Shown piece by piece: positions 7,637 through 16,422 of a DNA stretch of 28,646 nucleotides. Within the stretch, counting starts at the first letter, position 1. Each line of letters starts with the position of its first letter. Where the stretch lies: positions 1 through 28,646 of the forward strand of contig JBDHUT010000002.1 of the NCBI GenBank assembly GCA_039809305.1, in the 5' to 3' direction. The notes under the pieces were generated by a model, which worked only from the letters and a program-made list of their open reading frames with translations, was not told the DNA's origin and made no database searches. This DNA comes from JALHNF01 sp039809305 (GTDB taxonomy: Bacteria > Patescibacteriota > Minisyncoccia > Phycocordibacterales > UBA5272). Made by a program: the position numbers and the translations under genes.

Positions 7637-7654
7637 AGGCTCTATCACTTAAAG

Positions 7655-7690
7655 ATGTCAAAAAAGAAAAACCAACAACCAAGCGCCTAA
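7655..7690 (+). CDS. Possible 11-residue leader peptide MSKKKNQQPSA
   Basis: A short frame begins about 12 nt after the expected transcription start and ends in TAA immediately before two hairpins. It is Lys/Gln-rich. The order promoter, short ORF, hairpin, terminator is that of an attenuator, but a peptide this small can arise by chance. Confidence 0.3.
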   Translation: MSKKKNQQPSA

Positions 7691-7738
7691 AACTCAAGTC
7701 ACTTGAGTTGAACCGCTTGCAAAAGCGGTTTTTCTTTT
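7691..7738 (+). terminator. Tandem hairpins with intrinsic-terminator form
   Basis: AACTCAAG / CTTGAGTT (7691-7698, 7702-7709) is followed directly by AACCGCTT / AAGCGGTT (7711-7718, 7723-7730) with a GCAA tetraloop and then TTTCTTTT. The second hairpin looks like a terminator placed between the promoter and 23S. Confidence 0.6.
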
Positions 7739-7740
7739 AA

Positions 7741-7942
7741 TCAAAATGAGTGGTGCGTTGTTTGACAATTCAATCCTGTTACTCCGGAATTTATCCCAAA
7801 AAATTTGGGGTCTTTTCTCCGGAGGAAACAGAAAAATAAAAACAAAGTAAGAAACATTACAGATGAAAATAAAAGGTACATCTGTAATGAACATGTATGC
7901 GTCTTGAGTGGTCAAGACAAATACATTTGGTTTTTACATTTC
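7741..7942 (+). other. 23S rRNA leader / processing region
   Basis: No gene seen. A TTGACA sits at 7762-7767 but no clear -10 follows at the right distance. CTCCGGA and TCCGGAG flank CCCAAAAAATTTGGGG, giving nested stems. 7928-7953 begins the long stem that closes the 23S precursor. Confidence 0.5.
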
Positions 7943-8428
7943 CTAATAGGAATGTAAGGGCGTACGGTGGATGCCTTGGTTCTGACGAGCGATGAAGGAC
8001 GTGGTCTGGCTGCGATAAGTTTCGGGGAGGTGCCAAACAACCTTTGATCCGGAAATTTCCGAATGAGGAAACTCCATGTGAGTAATGTCATGTGATCCCG
8101 CAAGGGAAGCGAACCCGATGAAGTGAAACATCTCAGTAATCGGAGGAAGAGAAACAAATATGTATTTCGTAAGTAGCGGCGAGCGAAAGCGAAGAAGCCC
8201 AAACCGTTTGTAGCAATACAAGCGGGGTTGTAGGGCAGAGATGTCAATTATGAGGAGAGTTACAAAACGTGTGTTTAAAAGAAGTGCCTGGAACGGCACG
8301 CCATAGATGGTGATAGCCCAGTATTTGAAAAGCACATGTCTCTCTAGTCTCTGTTCCTGAGTAATTCTAGACACGAATAGCTAGGATGAATCCACCAGCA
8401 CTAACTGGTAAGGCTAAATATTGTCAGA

Positions 8429-8470
<42 letters not shown>

Positions 8471-9162
8471 GTCCGAAAGGACAGTGAAATAGACCTGAAA
8501 CCGTATGCCTACAAGGAGTCAGAGCGGATATTTATATCCGTCATGGCGTGCCTATTGAAGAATGAGCCAACGAGTTTTTATGTGCAGCTGGCTAAGGAAG
8601 AGAAACTTCTGGAGCCACAGGGAAACCGAGTGTTAATAGCGCGAAATTATAGTTGCACATAAAAGACCCGAAGCCAGAAGAGCTTACCATGAGCAGGGTG
8701 AAGTATTTCGAAAGAAGTATGGAGGCCCGAACCCATAGATCGTTCAACTTCTTGGGATGACTTGTGGTAAGGAGTGAAAAGCTAATCGATTCTGGTAATA
8801 GCTGGTTCTCTCCGAAATAGTTTTAGGACTAGCGTCGCGTGTTCCTCTGAGGGGTAGAGCACTGGAAGGGTTCAACAGGGAGCAATCTCGTGAACCCTAT
8901 CAAACTCCGAATACTCAGTAGTCAAGAACGCGGCAGTAAGACCGTGGGGGCGAAGCTTCACAGGTCAAAAGGGAAACAGCCCTGATCTTCAGTTAAGGTC
9001 CCAAAGTATATGCTAAGTGCAAAGTGAGGAGGTGGAATTTCGTAGACAATGAGGATGTTGGCTTAGAAGCAGCCATCATTGAAAGATAGCGTAACAGCTC
9101 ACCCATCGAGAGATTCTGCGCCACAGATAATCGGGGCTCAAGCATATCACCGAAACTAAGGG

Positions 9163-9341
9163 CTTGTAGATTTCACAAGGAAGGTAAAGAAGGATTAGGG
9201 ACTAAAGCGCGGCGGCGCAAGGAATACCTAATCAGGCATGGTCGCTTCGGCAACCGTGGGTTCAAGTCCCACACCTTCCGCCAACTTTTTGTTGGCGGCG
9301 ACATACAACAGAGTAGTTGCCTTTCTTGTGAAATCTATAAG
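9163..9341 (+). other. Intervening-sequence-like extension in 23S helix-45 region
   Basis: Between the 23S segments CACCGAAACTAAGGG and GCGGTAGGAGAGTGTTC, which in E. coli are separated by a short hairpin, there is a 25-bp stem (9163-9187 with 9317-9341, a few G-U pairs) capped by 129 nt. Helix 45 is a known site for 23S intervening sequences that RNase III removes in other bacteria. The cap contains a tRNA-like domain and a hairpin CCGCCAAC / GTTGGCGG. Confidence 0.75.
9179..9283 (+). other. tRNA-like domain inside the 23S insertion
   Basis: GGAAGGT (9179-9185) pairs perfectly with ACCTTCC (9273-9279), which is followed by one base (G) and CCA. Directly upstream is a canonical T arm: GTGGG, loop TTCAAGT, CCCAC (9256-9272). 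Before it lies a class-II-like variable arm, GGT-C-GC TTCG GC-A-ACC. The D and anticodon arms are not canonical: GATTAGG (9193-9199) pairs with CCTAATC about 27 nt later around a GC-rich loop. The 5' acceptor strand can alternatively pair in the 25-bp rRNA stem. It may be a captured tRNA remnant or a functional tRNA mimic. Confidence 0.6.
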
Positions 9342-10097
9342 CGGTAGGAGAGTGTTCCACTCTGCGTTGAAGTAGAAGGGGTGACCCACTATGGAGCGTG
9401 TGGAAGTACAAATGTTGGCACAAGTAACCACAATGCGGGTGAGATCCCCGCACGTCGAAAGAACAAGGTTTTCTTCGCCATGATAATCATCGAAGAGTTA
9501 GTCGGCCCTAAGGGAATGGCTCGCGCCGGACCCGATGGACAAAAGGTTAATATTCCTTTACTTCTTTATACAGCGATGGGAGGACGAAGGGCAGTAACAT
9601 ATGCATGTCAATGGATTTGTGTTTGTATTGTCAGGAAGCATTCTAGGTAAATCCGGGTGCTGGCTTAAATGCTGTTTCCAAGCAATGCATAAACCGGCGG
9701 GGCAACCCAAAGGAATATATGTGAGCGCGCTTCCGAGAAAAGTCTCTAGCTTCAACGATAATACCGTTGAAACCTTGTCTTGTTTCGCTTTTTGAAGTGA
9801 AATAAGACGAGGAAATATGTATAGTGAAACCGTACCGCAAACCGACACAGGTGATCAGGTCGAGTAGACCAAGACGAACGAGTGATTGATCCTCAAGGAA
9901 CTCGGCAAAAAAGCAGCCGTAAGTTAGCAATAAGGCTTGCCCGTAGCAATACGGGCCGCAGCGAAAGTTTCCCTGGCAACTGTTTACCAAAAACACAGCT
10001 CCCTGCGAACTCGTAAGAGTATGTATAGGGGGTGACACCTGACCAATGCCAGAAGGTCAAATATCGGTGGTCGCAAGGCTGGCTGATATAAGCCCTG

Positions 10098-10138
<41 letters not shown>

Positions 10139-10847
10139 GTTCCTTGTCTGGTAAGTTCAGACGCGCACGAATGGTGTAATGACTGGGGAACTGTCTCGAG
10201 GATTAGCTCGGTGAAAATACAATACCGGTGAAGATGCCGGTTACCTGCAGATAGACGAAAAGACCCCAGAAGCTTTACTACAGCTTGGTATTGTGTATAT
10301 TCGTTTGATGCGTAGCATAGGTGGGAGAGGTTGAAGTCACGGTTTCGGCTGTGATGGACTCGAAATATGAAATACCACTCTTCAAACGGGTATGCACTAA
10401 CGTGTATAAGAAAATCATACGCAGACAGTATCTGGCGGGTAGTTTTACTGGGGCGGTACCCTCCTAAAGGGTAACGGAGGGGTTTATTAAGGTCAGTTAG
10501 GTGTGAATGGAAACCATACCGATAGTGTAAGGGCATAAACTGGCTTTACTGTAAGACGGGCATGTCGAGCAGTTGCGAAAGCAGAACCTAGTGAACCGAT
10601 GGTTCGCATTAGACGCGACCGAAGATTAACGGATAGAAGCTACTCTGGGGATAACAGGCTAGTTCCGCCTAAGAGTTCATATCGACGGCGGAGTTCGGCA
10701 CCTCGATGTCGGCTCATCTTATCCTGGTGGTGAAGAAGCTACCAAGGGTATGGCTGTTCGCCATTTAAAAAGATACGCGAGCTGGGTTCAAACCGTCGTG
10801 AGACAGGTTGGTCTCCTATCTACTGCAGGCGTTGATATTTGAGGATA

Positions 10848-10879
<32 letters not shown>

Positions 10880-11104
10880 GAACCTCTGGTGTAAGGGCTC
10901 TGGCGCCAGCCGGACCGCCCTGTAGCTATGTTCGGAACGGATAACTTCTGAAAGCATCTAAGAAGGAAGCCGCATCCAAGATAAGATATCGTTATTAGGG
11001 TCGTAAGAGATGATTACGTTGATAGGCTTTAGGTGTAAGTGCAGTAATGCATTCAGCCGAGAAGTACTAATTACCCGAATTCCTATTAGGAAATGTGAAA
11101 ACCA

Positions 11105-11367
11105 ATGTTAGATAAATGTTTTTAATGATAAGATTGGAAGGGTTCGCCCTCCGACACAAAGTGATGTGCAGATTTTGTGTTGGAGGGTGACTATAGAGAA
11201 CGGTAGGCTCGTGCCCGTGCCCCGCACAATAGCACGCATGCAGAGTAATCGCTAAAGTCCCCCTCCAATCTTTCAATGCTAGTGTTCCTGTATGAAGCTC
11301 CCGTGTGACGGTATGTTTCTCAGGTTTGAGCGAAAGCTTGGCACTAGCCCAAATCTTGTTTTGAATC
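11105..11367 (+). other. Structured 23S-tRNA spacer
   Basis: No protein gene. CCCTCCGACACAAA (11147-11160) pairs with TTTGTGTTGGAGGG (11174-11187). The 3' arm can instead pair as GGAGGGTGACT (11182-11192) with AGTCCCCCTCC (11256-11266). A second domain, GCTAGTG (11278-11284) with CACTAGC (11342-11348), encloses AAGCT/AGCTT and two small hairpins. No SRP, RNase P, tmRNA or 6S signature was found. Confidence 0.55.
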
Positions 11368-11439
11368 GTGGGTGTAGCTCAGCGGTAGAGCGTCGGCGCC
11401 ACATGCCGAAGGTCGAAGGTTCGATTCCTTCCACCCCTT
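11368..11439 (+). tRNA. tRNA, anticodon loop reads CAC (Val) but atypical
   Basis: A tRNA body is clear: TA, D arm GCTC-AGCGGTA-GAGC, anticodon stem TCGGC/GCCGA, T arm GAAGG-TTCGATT-CCTTC. The anticodon loop GCCACAT gives CAC at 34-36, but position 33 is C rather than the near-universal U. The acceptor stem GTGGGTG / CACCCCT has a U-C mismatch at the second pair and a terminal G-U, and no CCA is encoded. The body resembles glycine tRNAs. It lies between 23S and 5S, so it may be a working Val tRNA, a decayed tRNA, or a processing signal. Confidence 0.6.
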
Positions 11440-11480
11440 CCTAAAAAACAAGTATTTTTCTTTGAGTGTATGTTAAATGT

Positions 11481-11597
11481 TCTGTCTTGGTGGTTTGTCA
11501 CGGTGGAAACACCTCTTCCCATTCCGAACAGAGTCGTTAAGCATCGCTGAACCGATGATAGTCCTTCGGGGCAAAAGTAGGTTGCTGCCAAGACAGA
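11481..11597 (+). rRNA. rrf: 5S ribosomal RNA
   Basis: TCTGTCTTGG (11481-11490) pairs with CCAAGACAGA (11588-11597) as the terminal helix. Inside are the conserved CGGTGGAAACACC, CCCATTCCGAACAGAG and GTAGGTTGCTGCC segments. Flanking TTTCTTTGAGTG and CACTCAAAGAAA form a precursor stem. Exact mature ends are uncertain by a few bases. Confidence 0.93.
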
Positions 11598-11672
11598 GTA
11601 TTGAACAATCAATGCACTCAAAGAAAAGTACTTAGATAGGACAAAATTAAAGTAATGCTTTGATTTTTTTGC

Positions 11673-11678
11673 TATAAT
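11673..11678 (+). promoter_or_regulatory. -10 box of the 11685 gene, leaderless type
   Basis: A perfect TATAAT ends 6 nt before the ATG at 11685, with no Shine-Dalgarno. Confidence 0.55.
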
Positions 11679-11684
11679 CACCTG

Positions 11685-12452
11685 ATGTCATGGACTCGAG
11701 AACGTAAAACATTTGTTACTTTTGTTGTGATTAGTTTTTTAAGTATTGTTGGGGTGCTTACCGCACTTCCGTTTATTATTAAAAATCCTACTTGTAATGA
11801 TGGTAGAAAAAATGGGACCGAAACAGGTATAGATTGTGGCGGTTCTTGTAGGATGATGTGTGTTCAAGATATTATTCCACTTGAAATACGTTGGCAGCGA
11901 TCTATTGAGGTTGACGAAAAAACATACGACGCTATTGCTTATTTGGTGAATAAGAATAATAATGCGATACCTGTGAGTGTTTCCTTTAAGGTAATTATAT
12001 CTGATAGAAACGGGGCGACGATCGCAGAGAAAGAAGGGGAGACGATAATCTTACCAGGTGCAGCAACACCGCTATATGTGCCGGCTATTCAGGTAGGTGA
12101 TCGTATTCCTGTACGAACACGTTTTGAAATTATAAAAACAGGTCCTTTCTATACATATTCAAATCAAGAATTTTTGAAAAATATACAAGTGATAGATCAT
12201 GTATTTGATAACACTACAGAAACACCACGCCTAACACTTACTGTTAAAAATGCATTATATGAGCAAGTTCATGATGTTGATGTTTACGCTCTTTTATACG
12301 ATGCAGAAGATACGCTCATTGCTATTAATAAAACGTACATTGAAAATCTAGGACCTCGGTCAGAAGAAAAAGCATACATGTCTTGGAGAAATCCTTTTTC
12401 TAGCCCTGCTCGTTTTGAGTTTATTTTAGTACGAGACCCTTTCACTAAGTAG
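11685..12452 (+). CDS. Single-pass membrane protein with Cys-rich extracellular motif
   Basis: A 255-residue protein with one N-terminal hydrophobic helix (about residues 9-32) followed at once by a six-Asx/Cys knot-like motif, TCNDGRKNGTETGIDCGG then SCRMMC. The rest (residues 60-255) is a beta-rich region without recognised catalytic motif. The C-D-G-N-G-E-G-D-C-G-G-C spacing is typical of short disulfide or calcium-binding surface modules. Probably anchored outside the membrane. It precedes rodA by 2 nt, so they are co-transcribed and may act together in envelope growth (inference). Confidence 0.7.
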   Translation: MSWTRERKTFVTFVVISFLSIVGVLTALPFIIKNPTCNDGRKNGTETGIDCGGSCRMMCVQDIIPLEIRWQRSIEVDEKTYDAIAYLVNKNNNAIPVSVSFKVIISDRNGATIAEKEGETIILPGAATPLYVPAIQVGDRIPVRTRFEIIKTGPFYTYSNQEFLKNIQVIDHVFDNTTETPRLTLTVKNALYEQVHDVDVYALLYDAEDTLIAINKTYIENLGPRSEEKAYMSWRNPFSSPARFEFILVRDPFTK

Positions 12453-12454
12453 CT

Positions 12455-13588
12455 ATGGGGGCATGGTTTATTGATCGATTTCGACATATAGACTGGCTTG
12501 TTGTTGCTGCAGCGAGCGCTATAACTGTTTTAGGAATATTTACAATGTATGGTTTTAGCGAGGGTGGAGGCTTTGGAAAACGGCAAATCATTTGGCTTCT
12601 TATTTCCTTAGTAGTTTTTTTTATAGCCTCCCAATTTGAATATAGGATATTACGAAGAACAGGGGTTGTTGTTGGTATATATGGCGGTACGCTTCTTCTT
12701 CTTGTGCTTGTTACAATACTTGGAAATGTTGTTAAAGGTGCACAGAGTTGGTTTAGTCTTGGATTCGCATCTTTTCAACCAACAGATCTTGCAAAACTCG
12801 CACTTATTTTTTTGTTAGCAAAATATCTTGCTAAGCGACATGTTGAAATTGCTCACATTCGCCATATTATTGTCTCTGGCGTGTATACTCTTATACCTAC
12901 TGTCTTAGTGCTTATGCAACCAGATTTAGGGTCAGCCCTGGTGCTGTCTGGAATATGGTTTTGCTTGGTACTTGTTTCTGGAATATCAAAAAAACATCTT
13001 GCGTTAGTTATTGGAGGAGCACTCGTTTCATTTGTTCTTGCGTGGATGTTTGTTTTTGCGCCATATCAGAAAGATCGTATTAAGACGTTTATTGATCCAT
13101 TATCAGATATTCGTGGTTCTGGATATAACGTATACCAGTCACAAATTGCGATCGGGTCAGGTGGGGTTTTTGGGAAAGGGGTTGGCTTTGGTACACAGTC
13201 TCGACTTGAATTTTTACCAGAGCACCAAACAGACTTTATTTTTGCAGCTTTCTCTGAAGAATGGGGATTCATCGGTGTTTTTGTCCTCCTCTCTCTTTTT
13301 TTACTACTTATCTGGCGCTTGCTGCTTATTGCACTTCGTGCTGCCTCAAATTTCGAATTATTCTGTGTTTTAGGCGTACTTTTTTTCTTTTTGATACATA
13401 TTGTCGTCAATGTAGGAATGAACCTCGGAATAATGCCTGTAACAGGTATCCCACTTCCTTTTATGAGTTATGGGGGGTCGCATTTACTTACCGAATGGCT
13501 CGCGCTTGGGGTAATTATGGGTATGCGGAAATATGAGCGTACTGCTCATAGAGATAAGTTAAACTACGAGTTTTTGGGGGTTGAGTAA
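12455..13588 (+). CDS. rodA: SEDS peptidoglycan glycosyltransferase RodA
   Basis: A 377-residue polytopic protein with about ten membrane helices. Family motifs: GAQSWFSLGFASFQPTDLAK, MQPDLGSALVLSG, GKGVGFGTQSRLEFLPEHQTDFIF (the extracellular loop that holds the catalytic Asp) and NLGIMPVTGIPLPFMSYGGS. RodA polymerises lipid II glycan strands during cell elongation, normally with a class B PBP, which is not in this window. RodA is preferred over FtsW by the GAQSW and LPEHQTDFIF patterns. It starts 2 nt after the preceding stop. Its last 25 nt overlap the convergent glycosyltransferase gene. Confidence 0.92.
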   Translation: MGAWFIDRFRHIDWLVVAAASAITVLGIFTMYGFSEGGGFGKRQIIWLLISLVVFFIASQFEYRILRRTGVVVGIYGGTLLLLVLVTILGNVVKGAQSWFSLGFASFQPTDLAKLALIFLLAKYLAKRHVEIAHIRHIIVSGVYTLIPTVLVLMQPDLGSALVLSGIWFCLVLVSGISKKHLALVIGGALVSFVLAWMFVFAPYQKDRIKTFIDPLSDIRGSGYNVYQSQIAIGSGGVFGKGVGFGTQSRLEFLPEHQTDFIFAAFSEEWGFIGVFVLLSLFLLLIWRLLLIALRAASNFELFCVLGVLFFFLIHIVVNVGMNLGIMPVTGIPLPFMSYGGSHLLTEWLALGVIMGMRKYERTAHRDKLNYEFLGVE

Positions 13589-14709
13589 AGAGCGAAGATT
13601 TTTTCTAACATTTCTTTTTTTGAATACATGACTAAAACTTTTTCATGAAGATTTTTTGCATAAGTCTCCATCTCATGTTTATGTGTGAGAGAGAATTCAA
13701 GGGCTAGTGTTAATTCACGCACATCTTCCTTTGAAACAAGAATACCTGTTTTATTGTGTTCAATAATTTCTGGAATACCACCAACACGGGTTCCAATGCA
13801 GGGAATTTTTGATATACCCGCTTCAAGAAGAACATATCCGAGCGCTTCGGTGCGCGAAGGAAGAACAAAGACAGTGAATGCTCGTAAGTATTCTTTTGCA
13901 TTAGGAACGTTACCTAAAAGAAAGACTGTGTCTGTTAATTTTTCTTGAAGGATACGTTTTTCTAGATTACTCTTTTCGTCACCACCACCAATGATACATA
14001 ACTTTGTAAGTGGGTATTGTTTATGAATATGTGCGAATGCTTGAATTAAAACATCCAATCCTTTGTTTTTATGAAGTTCTGCGACAGTTCCGAATACAAA
14101 TGTTTGCGCTGGAAAAAAAAGGTTGAGTGTCGCACGAGCATTTTCTTTTCCGTATAAAGAAAATGAATCAATTCCGTTTCTAATTACAGTGATTTTATTC
14201 TGCAAGAATACGTCAGGGGCTTGTGCATACATTGTTTCCGAAACTGCAATCGTGTCTGTAGAAAATAAAATAGTTAACCATTCTAAAAAACGAAAAATTA
14301 TCTTTTGCCAGTCCGGACGACTTTCGTTGTGAGGCCAACCATGCGCAGTGAAAACAATTTTTCTTATCCGTGCAAGTCGCGCAGCAATGCTTCCTATAAG
14401 TCCTGCTTTTGAACTATGTACATGTACAATATCAGGACGTTCTTTCTGTATTATTTTGTACAATGAAAACAGTGTTTTGATGTCGCCTAAAATATGCACA
14501 TCACGTTCAAGGGAATTAGTTTGAATCGTTCGTACGCCAATCCCCGCAGCTTTTTCCGAAAGTTCACCACTTATACCGTATACAAGAACTGGCTCAAAAC
14601 CTCTTTTTTGGGCTTCATTAAGTAGATCAAAAGTATAGACCTGAGCGCCGCCCCAAGTGGCTTTTGTAATAACATGAAGTATCTTACGGTGCTCTTTGGA
14701 ATCGTCCAT
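13564..14709 (-). CDS. GT4-family glycosyltransferase
   Basis: A 381-residue GT-B enzyme that uses an activated sugar nucleotide. The N-terminal domain has ILHVITKATWGGAQVYTFDL and IVHVHSSKAGLIGSIAARLA; the C-terminal domain has FGTVAELHKNKGLDVLIQAF, GGGDEKSNLE and the E-x7-E motif in SRTEALGYVLLEAG, followed by GTRVGGIPEII. It probably extends a surface polysaccharide or lipid-linked glycan, together with the divergent sugar-1-phosphate transferase. The start chosen is ATG at 14709; an in-frame ATG at 14754 would overlap the divergent gene by 13 nt and add 15 unconvincing residues. The 3' end overlaps rodA on the opposite strand. Confidence 0.9.
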   Translation of the reverse strand: MDDSKEHRKILHVITKATWGGAQVYTFDLLNEAQKRGFEPVLVYGISGELSEKAAGIGVRTIQTNSLERDVHILGDIKTLFSLYKIIQKERPDIVHVHSSKAGLIGSIAARLARIRKIVFTAHGWPHNESRPDWQKIIFRFLEWLTILFSTDTIAVSETMYAQAPDVFLQNKITVIRNGIDSFSLYGKENARATLNLFFPAQTFVFGTVAELHKNKGLDVLIQAFAHIHKQYPLTKLCIIGGGDEKSNLEKRILQEKLTDTVFLLGNVPNAKEYLRAFTVFVLPSRTEALGYVLLEAGISKIPCIGTRVGGIPEIIEHNKTGILVSKEDVRELTLALEFSLTHKHEMETYAKNLHEKVLVMYSKKEMLEKIFALYSTPKNS

Positions 14710-14741
14710 AGGAGGAGTAGAATGGTAATTATCACTATACC

Positions 14742-16076
14742 ATGTTTCAGTCATCCGTACTTACACCCCTTAAGAAAGTCGCCATATTTTTTTTGGATAT
14801 CGGAGTTTTTTTAGGTGCTATTTGGTTGGCACTTTCTATTCGTGAGCTAAGTATTATACACTCGGTGAGTTACATAAATCACGTTCTTGCTTTTATGCCT
14901 ATTTTAATTTTAAGTACATTAGCTTTTTTTATCAGTAATCTGTATGAAGACGATCTTTTTCTTCTAAAACAAAAAACACTATATCGTATTAGTGTCTCAT
15001 TTATTTTTATTGCTCTTGGTGCTATTACTCTTTTTTATACATACCCATACCAAGGTGTTACTCCTAAAAGCATTCTTGTTTTGTTTTTTGTTTTCGCTTT
15101 TTTAGGCACTCTTTTTGTTCGATATTTTATCGCACCACTTTTTTTGCGAACGCATACACTGCGAGCATTTTTGATTGCAACAGGGCCTGAGTCAGATGAT
15201 GTGTATGTACATGTAAACAAATACGCTCATATTCCGATCCAATTTAGTGATTTGGTACCACTTGCTACAAGTGTTGAGTATTTAAGGTTACATAAAGATG
15301 ATCATTTTGAGTGTATTGTTGTGAATACAAAACGTTCTTTGGGTGAAGATTTACAAGAGTTATTGTTTGAAAAAGTGAAACAGGGAACATTAATCATTGA
15401 TGAGGCGCATTTGTACGAAATGCTCTTTAAAAAAGTTGAATTAAGTGACGCAAATTATAGGGCTTTTTTTGAACCATTATCATCCTCAAAAAAACTTTTC
15501 ATGCTCTGGAAGCGACTTGTTGATGTTTTGGTCTCAGTCCCGCTTGTTATACCAAGTGCCATATTAGTTTTCCTTGCAGCTATCTGTATTAAGCTCGAAG
15601 ATCGTGGGTCAATTTTTATCTCACAAACTCGTCTTGGAAAATTTGGTAAACGCATCACACTTTGGAAGATGAGGACGATGACACAAAGTGATGCCGGGAA
15701 GTGGCTTAAGGAAAATGACAATCAAAATAAAGTTACAAAAGTTGGATACTTTTTACGTAAAAGTCGCATCGATGAATTGCCACAACTTTGGAATATTTTG
15801 AAAGGCGATCTTTCACTTATTGGTCCACGTCCAGACTTAGAAGGGTTTGTGTCTCGCTTGGAAGAAGCTATTCCGTACTACAATTTACGTTATACAGTGA
15901 CTCCAGGACTTTCTGGATGGGCGCAGATTAATCAAGAAAAGCCGCCTCAGTCCATAGAGGAAACTCGAGAGCGTCTCGCGTACGACCTTTACTATGTGAA
16001 GTATCGTTCTATCGGACTTGATTTATATATAGGATTTAAAACCATAAAAACACTGCTTTCGCGGACAGGGATGTGA
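14742..16076 (+). CDS. Polyprenyl-phosphate sugar-1-phosphate transferase (WbaP/WcaJ-like)
   Basis: A 444-residue membrane enzyme that loads the first sugar phosphate onto undecaprenyl phosphate for glycan assembly. Residues 1-135 hold four to five membrane helices, followed by a degenerate nucleotide-binding-like region, then the catalytic domain from about 255: WKRLVDVLVSVPLVIPSAI, TLWKMRTM, RKSRIDELPQLWNILKGDLS, LIGPRPDLEGF, TPGLSGWAQIN and YDLYYVKYRSIGLDL. All are diagnostic of the bacterial sugar transferase family. The length fits the long polyisoprenyl hexose-1-phosphate transferase type. The gene is divergent from the GT4 gene, ends in TGA and is followed by a strong terminator. The sugar cannot be told from sequence. 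Confidence 0.92.
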   Translation: MFQSSVLTPLKKVAIFFLDIGVFLGAIWLALSIRELSIIHSVSYINHVLAFMPILILSTLAFFISNLYEDDLFLLKQKTLYRISVSFIFIALGAITLFYTYPYQGVTPKSILVLFFVFAFLGTLFVRYFIAPLFLRTHTLRAFLIATGPESDDVYVHVNKYAHIPIQFSDLVPLATSVEYLRLHKDDHFECIVVNTKRSLGEDLQELLFEKVKQGTLIIDEAHLYEMLFKKVELSDANYRAFFEPLSSSKKLFMLWKRLVDVLVSVPLVIPSAILVFLAAICIKLEDRGSIFISQTRLGKFGKRITLWKMRTMTQSDAGKWLKENDNQNKVTKVGYFLRKSRIDELPQLWNILKGDLSLIGPRPDLEGFVSRLEEAIPYYNLRYTVTPGLSGWAQINQEKPPQSIEETRERLAYDLYYVKYRSIGLDLYIGFKTIKTLLSRTGM

Positions 16077-16112
16077 ATTTTATGGAAACTTGGCATCAAG
16101 TTTCCATAAAAT
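16077..16112. terminator. Bidirectional intrinsic terminator
   Basis: A perfect 16-bp stem, ATTTTATGGAAACTTG / CAAGTTTCCATAAAAT, with a GCAT loop, immediately after the TGA of the sugar transferase. A/T-rich flanks allow termination in both directions, which fits a minus-strand small gene converging on it. Confidence 0.75.
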
Positions 16113-16163
16113 TTACCCAGCAGGCAACTGTCTTTTTGTTGCAAGTCGGATGAATTTCAAACC

Positions 16164-16322
16164 TTATTTCTTCTTCTTTAAATAATCACTAACGATTTTT
16201 GTCCGGTATTCAGAGTGATACATGTACCGTTCTCCAAAATACGGGTTTCTTTTTGTAAGAGCCCTATATGCAATTTGAATTATGGTATACGTATGTACGT
16301 CTTTGGTTTTGAGACCAAGCAT
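16164..16322 (-). CDS. Possible small protein (52 aa)
   Basis: A minus-strand frame begins MLGLKTKDVHTYTI and ends KIVSDYLKKKK. The composition is basic and aromatic (RNPYFGERYMYHSEYRTK), more protein-like than random, and the frame stays open about ten codons above the ATG without another start, so it may be the 3' remnant of a longer gene. Apart from it and the terminator, nothing else is recognised between 16077 and 16422. Confidence 0.4.
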   Translation of the reverse strand: MLGLKTKDVHTYTIIQIAYRALTKRNPYFGERYMYHSEYRTKIVSDYLKKKK

Positions 16323-16422
16323 TGTATAAATGATTTCATCAGTAATTTCTTTTTAGTTTTGTTAAACTTACAAGAGGATGTAAACTTTCCTTTGCTATAA
16401 AGTACCATGGTAGAATAAAGCT

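Noticed and set aside
9179..9283. tmRNA gene inside 23S
   Set aside because: It lacks the tmRNA 5' D-loop signature and any tag-peptide frame; only acceptor and T-arm parts match.
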